DNA from: Chloroflexota bacterium
GTDB lineage: Bacteria; Chloroflexota; Anaerolineae; B4-G1; SLSP01
Direction: 5' to 3'
Assembly (NCBI GenBank): GCA_022707725.1
Contig: JAKJAB010000118.1
Coordinates: forward strand, 1-9,235
Length of the DNA: 9,235 bases
Shown here: in pieces, positions 1 through 4,791 of the stretch
How the letters are laid out: each line of letters opens with the position of its first letter
Position numbering within the stretch: position 1 is the stretch's first letter
Translations under genes and position numbers: made by a program
The notes under the pieces: generated by a model
Told to the model about the DNA's origin: nothing
Databases searched by the model: none
Seen by the model: only the letters and a program-made list of their open reading frames with translations

Positions 1-14
1 CTGAACCCAAAACG

Positions 15-57
15 GCACTTTTTGCGTTTCCTACTGTCATTGCAGGCGTAAAAGTGC
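15..57. repeat. 8-bp inverted repeat upstream of the first gene
   Basis: GCACTTTT at 15-22 is the exact reverse complement of AAAAGTGC at 50-57, with a 27-nt loop. The left arm runs into a five-T tract (19-23). It may be the remains of a terminator for a gene left of the window, or a folded leader element. The loop is long and no U-run follows the right arm, so terminator function is doubtful. No coding sequence was seen in 1-155. Confidence 0.35.
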
Positions 58-100
58 GCCCCACCTGAATAGTTACGAAAATTGTATCTGGTACTCTTTG

Positions 101-122
101 TCTCTCGATATATAATGAGAGA
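101..122 (+). promoter_or_regulatory. Possible promoter -10 box inside an inverted repeat
   Basis: A perfect TATAAT lies at 111-116, about 40 nt before the GTG start at 156. It is flanked by TCTCTC (101-106) and GAGAGA (117-122), which are exact reverse complements. No good -35 hexamer sits 16-18 nt upstream: the closest TTGNNN, TTGTAT at 82-87, is 23 nt away. This suggests either an activator-dependent promoter or a weak one, with the flanking arms as a candidate operator. The hexamer is seen directly; the regulatory role is inferred. Confidence 0.4.
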
Positions 123-155
123 ATTAATCAGGCAAGAAACTGTGGAGGCGCGCCT

Positions 156-539
156 GTGGAGAAAGTCAAAAAAGCGTTAGTGAGTATTGGTCGTTTCCTC
201 GGCATCATCCTGCTCGTCGATCTGGGCCTTTTCATCATCGTCAGCATCTCGTGCTTGTTCGGCGCGCGTTGCACAAATGCGGCGTGGAGCGAGCGCATGT
301 TCTGGGCAGGGATCATCGCCCTGATCACTGCCATGCCCGCCGTCCTGGCAGGGTTGAACACCAGCCGAGGCTATTTCGACAACCGGCTGACCGCCGGGAT
401 GGACCTACAAGTCGCGCAGACAATCATTCAGGCTGAACGCAAGGGGCTGGACAAGCGCACAGCCTACGCCCTCAGAGCCGGCGCTGTCGGCGCGGGGGCC
501 ATCGCCATTAGCGCGTTGATCGACATTCTGACGAGATAA
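156..539 (+). CDS. Small membrane protein with three predicted helices, function unknown
   Basis: This 127-residue protein starts at GTG (156), chosen because GGAGG at 144-148 lies 7 nt upstream. No family was recognised. Hydrophobic segments are near residues 13-35, 49-66 and 105-124, so it is probably an integral inner-membrane protein with a short basic N-terminus (MEKVKK). Two Cys (in SISCLFGARC) sit near the end of helix 1 and could form a disulfide or bind a ligand. A polar, charged stretch at about 67-104, with a repeat-like helical pattern (VAQTIIQAERKGLDKRTAYA), separates helices 2 and 3. The next gene is on the same strand, 112 nt away across a repeat-filled spacer, so co-transcription is possible but not shown. 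A holin-like or accessory transport role cannot be excluded, and nothing specific supports either. Confidence 0.7.
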   Translation: MEKVKKALVSIGRFLGIILLVDLGLFIIVSISCLFGARCTNAAWSERMFWAGIIALITAMPAVLAGLNTSRGYFDNRLTAGMDLQVAQTIIQAERKGLDKRTAYALRAGAVGAGAIAISALIDILTR

Positions 540-540
540 G

Positions 541-589
541 TTGCGAGTTAAGAGTTGCGAGTTAAGAGTTGCGAGTTGCGAGTCGAAAG
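541..589 (+). repeat. Tandem heptanucleotide repeat tract
   Basis: Immediately after the preceding stop codon the sequence is built from 7-nt units: TTGCGAG, TTAAGAG, TTGCGAG, TTAAGAG, TTGCGAG, TTGCGAG (541-582), then a decayed copy, TCGAAAG (583-589). It can also be read as two perfect 14-mers (541-554 and 555-568) plus two 7-mers. The units all follow TTnnGAG. There is no matching coding frame. Arrays with 7-nt units resemble the short tandemly repeated repetitive sequences described in cyanobacteria; that comparison is by form only. Confidence 0.85.
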
Positions 590-609
590 CCTCTTCACCA
601 ACAGCTATC

Positions 610-639
610 TGACTAACGACTACTTGACCAACGACTGCC
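610..639 (+). repeat. Imperfect 15-bp direct repeat in the same spacer
   Basis: TGACTAACGACTACT (610-624) is followed directly by TGACCAACGACTGCC (625-639), matching at 12 of 15 positions. Both carry the core AACGACT. The unit differs from the TTnnGAG tract 20 nt upstream, so two unrelated short-repeat families are stacked between the genes. The second copy reaches to 12 nt before the next start codon, which may explain why no clear Shine-Dalgarno is visible there. Confidence 0.6.
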
Positions 640-651
640 GGGCTAAAAACT

Positions 652-1887
652 ATGATGGCTGCAAGTGACCGAACAACGTTACATGAATTAGCCTGTCGGG
701 TGGCCGAAATCGCCGCGCTGCCCATCCAGGCGGAACGGCGCGCATGGTGGAAGCTGCACAACAGCCTCAAGACCACGCGCCCACTGATCCTCGTCTTCCC
801 GGAAGGCTCGTGGGAAGAACTCCTTACGGACAAAGACCTGGTCTGCGAGGATGACGTCGCCCGGCGCATCGAATGGGAGTTGCGCAGCCGCATCTATTAT
901 CACGAACATTTCCAGGATGACACCGTGATCGAAAAGACCTGGATGGTCAACAAAGTCATCCACAACTCCGGGTGGGGATTGGAGGCGCAGCATATCCCCA
1001 GTCCTGAGGCGCGCGGCGCGTGGCGCTTCGCTCCGGTGATCCACACACCCGCCGACCTGCAGAAGCTGCGCTTCCCCGAAATCGCCTACGACGAAGCCGC
1101 CACACAGCAGGCGCTCGCCGAAGCGCACGACCTCTTCGGCGATATTCTCGACGTGCAGCTCAAGGGCGTGGCGCACGTCTCCTATCACCTGATGGCCGAA
1201 TACACCGGCTGGCGCGGTCTGGAAGAGACGATGACCGACATGGCGCTCAATCCCGGCTGGGTCCACGACGCGATGGCTTTCCTCACCGCGGGACACCAGC
1301 GCATCTTGCAGCAATACATCGACCAAAATCTGCTCTCGCTCAACAACGACGCCACCTACCAGAACTCCGGCGGCAACGGCTACACCGACGAGTTGCCTGC
1401 GCCGGGTTTCGACCCTGAGCGCGTGCGCCCCTGTGATATGTGGGCCAGCGCCGAAGCGCAAGAGATGGCCGGCGTGTCGCCGAAGATGCACGCTGAGTTC
1501 ATCTTGCAGTACGAAAAACGCCTGCTCGAACCCTTTGGGCTAACCGGTTACGGCTGCTGCGAAGACCTCACACGCAAGATGGGGGACGTTTCGACCATCC
1601 CCCACATCCGGCGCATCTCCATTTCGCCGTTTGCGGACGTGGACAAGTGCGCGCCGCAACTCGAAGGTAACTACATTTTTTCGTGGAAACCCAACCCGGC
1701 GCACCTGGTCGGGAACTTCGACGAAGACCGCATCCGCGCTTACATCCGTCACACCGTTGCAGTCACACAGGAGCACGGCTGCGTGATGGAGATGGTCCTC
1801 AAGGACACCCATACCTGCGAGCATCACCCGGAGCGGTTCGACCGCTGGCTCGCCATCGCCCGCGAAGTGCGAGCTGAATTCGTGTAA
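652..1887 (+). CDS. Uroporphyrinogen decarboxylase (URO-D)/MtaA-like protein
   Basis: This 411-residue protein has the overall look of the URO-D superfamily, a TIM-barrel fold that includes haem-pathway decarboxylases and zinc-dependent methylcobamide:thiol methyltransferases (MtaA type). Supporting features are an N-terminal arm with LHNSLK and a PLILVFPEGSW strand, a central PAPGFDPERVRPCDMWASAEAQEM stretch near 255-280, and two Cys-rich sites: GYGCCED with Cys302/Cys303, and HTCEHHPERF with His387/Cys389/His391/His392. These Cys/His residues suggest bound zinc, so a corrinoid or thiol methyl-transfer role is more likely than true haem synthesis. It is cytoplasmic, with no signal peptide. 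ATG 652 and ATG 655 are both possible starts; neither has a strong ribosome binding site, and an in-frame TTG lies at 625. The kinase gene follows 27 nt later. Substrate is unknown; the superfamily call is moderately firm. Confidence 0.75.
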   Translation: MMAASDRTTLHELACRVAEIAALPIQAERRAWWKLHNSLKTTRPLILVFPEGSWEELLTDKDLVCEDDVARRIEWELRSRIYYHEHFQDDTVIEKTWMVNKVIHNSGWGLEAQHIPSPEARGAWRFAPVIHTPADLQKLRFPEIAYDEAATQQALAEAHDLFGDILDVQLKGVAHVSYHLMAEYTGWRGLEETMTDMALNPGWVHDAMAFLTAGHQRILQQYIDQNLLSLNNDATYQNSGGNGYTDELPAPGFDPERVRPCDMWASAEAQEMAGVSPKMHAEFILQYEKRLLEPFGLTGYGCCEDLTRKMGDVSTIPHIRRISISPFADVDKCAPQLEGNYIFSWKPNPAHLVGNFDEDRIRAYIRHTVAVTQEHGCVMEMVLKDTHTCEHHPERFDRWLAIAREVRAEFV

Positions 1888-1914
1888 GCACAGAGAGCAC
1901 AAAAAGGAGCTGCA

Positions 1915-4017
1915 ATGCTATCTCGATTTAGCCGCTACCTTAGAGCGCCGGTTTTCGAGGGCGACGAAGAAAAGAGCCGGGCGGCCCGCGTGCTCAACGC
2001 GCTGCAACTGGCCCTTGGCACGGTCACAATATTGGCTTTACTCGCGTCGGTGTTCATTTTCCCTGAGAAATGGCGTAGCCTTATAGTGGTCACGGGGATG
2101 GCGGCTGTGTTAGCACTCTCACGAGTGTTGATGTACCGGGGGTATATACGCAGCGCCAGCATTCTCATCCTGACAGGGTTATGGCTTGTTGCCACTGGGT
2201 TGGTGATGGTTGCCGGAGGGATGAAAGGCATCGACGCCGTGTACTACCTCTCGTTGACCATCATCGGCGGGTTGCTCCTGGGCACACGCGCAATGACCAT
2301 CATTGCTGTAGTCAGCAGTCTGGCAGGACTGACAATGGCCCTCAGTGAAATGTGGGGCTATCCACTCCCACGGCTATTCCCGGTACCGCCGATTTCCGGG
2401 TGGATCAACTTCAGCCTCAGTTTGTTCCTGGTCGTGATCACCTCCGACATCGCCTTGAGCAACCTCCACAATGCATTGACGTTGGCCCGCCGCCGCCTGG
2501 AAGAACGCCGCAAAGCCGAACAGGAACGCGAACGGCTGCTCGTCCGCGTCCAGGAACAAGCGCGCCAGGTGCAGCAGGTGATGGACACCGTGCCGGAAGG
2601 CGTGTTGTTGCTCGACAACGAAGGGCGCGTGCTCTCAACAAATCGCCTAGGACAGGGAGACCTGCGCACCCTGGCGGGAATCGCCGTCGGCGGTGTACTC
2701 ACCCATTTGGCAGATTGCCCACTGGAGACACTGCTGACTTCGCTACCGCACGGGCTGTGGCACGAGCTGGAACACGAAACCCGCAGCTTTCAGGCGCTCG
2801 CGCGTCCCATTAAAAGCGGCGAAAAAAGTGAGGGCTGGGTTCTCGTCATCCGCGATGTGACGCAGCAAAAGTTGATCGAACAGCGCAGCCAACAACAGGA
2901 ACGCCTGGCAGCGGTGGGACAACTCGCCGCTGGCATCGCCCACGACTTCAACAACATCATGGCGACGGTGGTGCTGTACGCGCAAATGTCGATGCGCGAG
3001 AAGGGTCTGCCGACCAAAGTGCAGGAACGCCTCATCACCATCTACCAGCAGGCGCTGCACGCCACCCAACTGATCCAACAAATCCTCGATTTCAGCCGCC
3101 GTGCGATCCTGGAGCGGCGGCCCTTCGATCTGCTGCCGCTCTTGAAAGAAGAGATCAAACTCCTGGAACGCATCTTGCCGGAAAACATCAAGGTCACACT
3201 GGACTACGGTCCCGCCGCCGACTACGTACTCCTCGGTTCGCCTACAGCGCTGCAACAAGTGCTGATGAACCTTGCCGTCAACGCGCGGGATGCCATGCCC
3301 AACGGCGGCGCGCTGCGCTTCGATCTGACCCACCTCCAGATTACCGAAGCCGAAGCCGATCCAATCCATGGGATCGGCGCCGGAGAATGGATCAGACTCA
3401 CCGTTGCCGACACCGGCATAGGCATCCCTGCCGACAGGCTGCCGCACATCTTCGATCCGTTCTACACCACCAAAGAACCTGGCGCAGGCACGGGCCTGGG
3501 CCTGGCGCAGGTCTACGGCATCGTGGGGATGCACGATGGGCAAATTCGCGTCGAAACCGAGGCGAGCACGGGCACTACGTTTATCATCCATTTGCCGGCG
3601 ATAGAGACCACAGCATCAGCGCGATCCGATGTCAAGGTTTCCGAACTGACAACGGGACAAGGTCAAACCATCCTCGTCGTCGAAGACAGCCCTCCAACCC
3701 GTCAGGCGCTGGCAGATAGCTTGCTGGCGCTCAACTACCAGGTCCGAGTCGCCGAAAACGGCCAGCAGGCGTTGTCCATACTGGAAGAGCACCCAGAGGA
3801 AATCGCCTTGGTCCTCAGCGATGTCGTGATGCCAGAGATGGGGGGGCTCGATCTTATCGAGGCCATGCAACAGCGCGGCTTTTCCATACCCGTTGTCCTA
3901 CTCACGGGCCACCCGCTCAAGGAAGACTGGACGCACCTGAAAGTCGATTGGCTTCTCAAACCGCCAAGCCTGGAATCTCTGGCCCAGGTGATCGCGCAAA
4001 CGCTGGCCAAAACATAG
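1915..4017 (+). CDS. Membrane-bound hybrid sensor histidine kinase with C-terminal receiver
   Basis: This 700-residue protein starts at ATG 1915 with AAGGAG (1904-1909) 5 nt upstream. Residues 30-185 hold about six hydrophobic helices forming a membrane sensor region of no recognised type. A charged coiled-coil linker (about 190-220) leads into a PAS-like domain (about 219-320). The HisKA domain carries the H-box AAGIAHDFNN with phospho-acceptor His343. The HATPase domain has its N-box at Asn456 (NARDAMPNGG), the VADTGIGIP loop with Asp499, and the GTGLGLA loop near 525-531. The C-terminal receiver has acidic pocket Glu590/Asp591, phospho-acceptor Asp636 (SDVVMPEMGG), Thr664 and Lys682, so all key residues are intact. 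No DNA-binding or other output domain follows, so phosphate probably passes to a separate partner not in the window. The signal is unknown. The stop codon overlaps the ribosome binding site of the next gene. Confidence 0.95.
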   Translation: MLSRFSRYLRAPVFEGDEEKSRAARVLNALQLALGTVTILALLASVFIFPEKWRSLIVVTGMAAVLALSRVLMYRGYIRSASILILTGLWLVATGLVMVAGGMKGIDAVYYLSLTIIGGLLLGTRAMTIIAVVSSLAGLTMALSEMWGYPLPRLFPVPPISGWINFSLSLFLVVITSDIALSNLHNALTLARRRLEERRKAEQERERLLVRVQEQARQVQQVMDTVPEGVLLLDNEGRVLSTNRLGQGDLRTLAGIAVGGVLTHLADCPLETLLTSLPHGLWHELEHETRSFQALARPIKSGEKSEGWVLVIRDVTQQKLIEQRSQQQERLAAVGQLAAGIAHDFNNIMATVVLYAQMSMREKGLPTKVQERLITIYQQALHATQLIQQILDFSRRAILERRPFDLLPLLKEEIKLLERILPENIKVTLDYGPAADYVLLGSPTALQQVLMNLAVNARDAMPNGGALRFDLTHLQITEAEADPIHGIGAGEWIRLTVADTGIGIPADRLPHIFDPFYTTKEPGAGTGLGLAQVYGIVGMHDGQIRVETEASTGTTFIIHLPAIETTASARSDVKVSELTTGQGQTILVVEDSPPTRQALADSLLALNYQVRVAENGQQALSILEEHPEEIALVLSDVVMPEMGGLDLIEAMQQRGFSIPVVLLTGHPLKEDWTHLKVDWLLKPPSLESLAQVIAQTLAKT

Positions 4018-4020
4018 GAG
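4016..4020 (+). promoter_or_regulatory. Shine-Dalgarno that fixes an ATC start for the HAD gene
   Basis: AGGAG at 4016-4020 overlaps the TAG stop (4015-4017) of the kinase gene. Six nt downstream, in the HAD reading frame, the codon is ATC (4027-4029). No ATG, GTG or TTG occurs in that frame between the TAG and the HAD motif I codons at 4063. The arrangement implies translational coupling with the kinase and a rare ATC initiation codon, or a base error at a former ATG. Confidence 0.6.
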
Positions 4021-4026
4021 ACCGAC

Positions 4027-4590
4027 ATCGACACCCCACAGCATCTGCTCGCCATCTGCTTCGACTGCGGGGACACGCTGGTCGATGAAGGCAGCGAAGC
4101 CAAAGATGCCCGCGGCGTGTCGTTGCGCGCCGATCTCATCCCTGGCGCGGCGGAGGTCGTCCACACACTGAAGCGCCTTGGTTATCCACTCGCATTGGTC
4201 GCCGATGGGCCGGCGGCGACCTTCGCCAACATCCTCGCCCAGCATGAGTTGTACGACTGCTTCGACGCCTTCGCTATTTCCGAAGAAGTCGGTGTCGAAA
4301 AACCCGATCCCCGCATCTTCATCCAGGCACTGGATCAACTCGGTATTCGCCGTGAAGACTACAGGCGCGTAGTGATGGTGGGTAACAATCTCGCCCGCGA
4401 CGTGAAAGGCGCCAACGCACTCGGCCTCGTCAGTGTGTGGCTGGATTGGGCGTCGCGCCGGTCGAAAATCCCCACGGACGATTCCGAAGTTCCGCAATAT
4501 ACCATCACAACGCCAAAGGCATTGCTGCCCCTGATCGAGCGATTGAACGCGTCCCCCTCTGGCGCACATCGTCGAGACCGCCCAGAGTAA
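4027..4590 (+). CDS. Small HAD-superfamily hydrolase-like protein, probable ATC start
   Basis: From ATC 4027 the frame encodes 187 residues with a HAD (haloacid dehalogenase-like) Rossmann core. Motif I is FDCGDTLVDE with nucleophile Asp13, but the usual acid/base Asp at +2 is Gly15. Motif II, normally Ser/Thr, reads LVADG (59-61). The motif III lysine is Lys92 in GVEKPDP. Motif IV reads VGNNLARD (118-125), with Asn replacing the first acidic residue and Asp125 kept. Only about 45 residues separate motifs I and II, so there is no full C1 cap. Such proteins are usually phosphatases on small phosphorylated metabolites. Because several catalytic positions differ, activity is uncertain. GTG at 4117 is a poor start because it would delete motif I and Asp13. 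The gene is tightly linked to the kinase, but no functional tie is evident. Confidence 0.75.
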   Translation: MDTPQHLLAICFDCGDTLVDEGSEAKDARGVSLRADLIPGAAEVVHTLKRLGYPLALVADGPAATFANILAQHELYDCFDAFAISEEVGVEKPDPRIFIQALDQLGIRREDYRRVVMVGNNLARDVKGANALGLVSVWLDWASRRSKIPTDDSEVPQYTITTPKALLPLIERLNASPSGAHRRDRPE

Positions 4591-4609
4591 TGGGCAAGCA
4601 CGTAGGCCG

Positions 4610-4623
4610 ATCCCGAAAGGGAT
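4610..4623 (+). terminator. Short GAAA-loop hairpin after the HAD gene
   Basis: ATCCC (4610-4614), a GAAA tetraloop (4615-4618) and GGGAT (4619-4623) form a perfect 5-bp hairpin 20 nt after the HAD stop codon. GNRA-type loops are very stable in RNA. No U-run follows, so an intrinsic terminator is doubtful; it may be a processing or 3'-end stability element. Confidence 0.3.
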
Positions 4624-4648
4624 AACGAATAAACGCCCCCCCACTGTC

Positions 4649-4677
4649 TGGTCATAGAAATGACTAATACGACTTTT
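4649..4677 (+). terminator. Possible weak terminator hairpin before the AT-rich island
   Basis: TGGTCAT (4649-4655) pairs with ATGACTA (4660-4666) around an AGAA loop, giving a 7-bp stem with one G-U pair. A four-T run occurs at 4674-4677, 7 nt after the stem. The stem is AT-rich and the T-run short and displaced, so this is a weak candidate for ending the upstream transcript before the next promoter. Confidence 0.3.
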
Positions 4678-4701
4678 CTGTGCGGTCAATTTGTATAATA
4701 T

Positions 4702-4730
4702 TTGACATTATTATAATATAAATATATAAT
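4702..4730 (+). promoter_or_regulatory. Perfect-consensus sigma-70 promoter for the polysaccharide operon
   Basis: TTGACA (4702-4707) and TATAAT (4725-4730) match the housekeeping consensus exactly, with the optimal 17-nt spacer. Transcription should start near 4737, giving a leader of about 55 nt. Additional TATAAT copies lie at 4694-4699, 4712-4717 and 4730-4735. Only five of the 58 bases from 4688 to 4745 are G or C, in strong contrast to the flanking genes. A ribosome binding site (GAGGGTG, 4780-4786) precedes the ATG at 4792. A promoter this strong is likely held in check by a regulator. Confidence 0.85.
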
Positions 4731-4735
4731 ATAAT

Positions 4736-4745
4736 CATAATTATG
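4736..4745. promoter_or_regulatory. 10-bp palindrome at the predicted transcription start
   Basis: CATAATTATG is a perfect palindrome beginning 6 nt after the -10 box, so it covers the expected +1. That position suits a repressor operator. It lies in very AT-rich DNA, where short palindromes arise easily by chance. Confidence 0.3.
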
Positions 4746-4791
4746 CGTCTTCATAAAGTGTATATACAGATAGATAAATGAGGGTGTAAAA

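Noticed and set aside
541..639. CRISPR array
   Set aside because: Units are 7 or 15 nt with no unique spacers between them, and no cas genes are present.
688..1491. 267-codon minus-strand frame opposite the URO-D-like gene
   Set aside because: It is a shadow frame rich in low-information residues with no domain pattern; the + strand gene is coherent throughout.
2743..3591. 282-codon minus-strand frame opposite the kinase
   Set aside because: The + strand encodes intact HisKA and HATPase motifs here; the antisense product has no family features or ribosome binding site.
3840..3846. Seven-G run in the receiver domain as a phase-variation tract
   Set aside because: It encodes the conserved Met-Gly-Gly after Asp636 and is short; no other sign of switching.
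4015..4017. TAG as pyrrolysine or read-through codon joining kinase and HAD
   Set aside because: The receiver domain ends naturally just before TAG and a Shine-Dalgarno overlaps it, so two separate proteins are simpler. Not fully excluded.
4117..4590. HAD gene starting at GTG 4117
   Set aside because: This start would remove motif I and the nucleophile Asp; homologous sequence clearly continues upstream in the same frame to the Shine-Dalgarno at 4016.
4591..4680. Riboswitch in the spacer after the HAD gene
   Set aside because: Two short hairpins are visible, but no known aptamer core could be matched, and the region lies upstream of the predicted promoter, so it would not be in the leader of the next gene.
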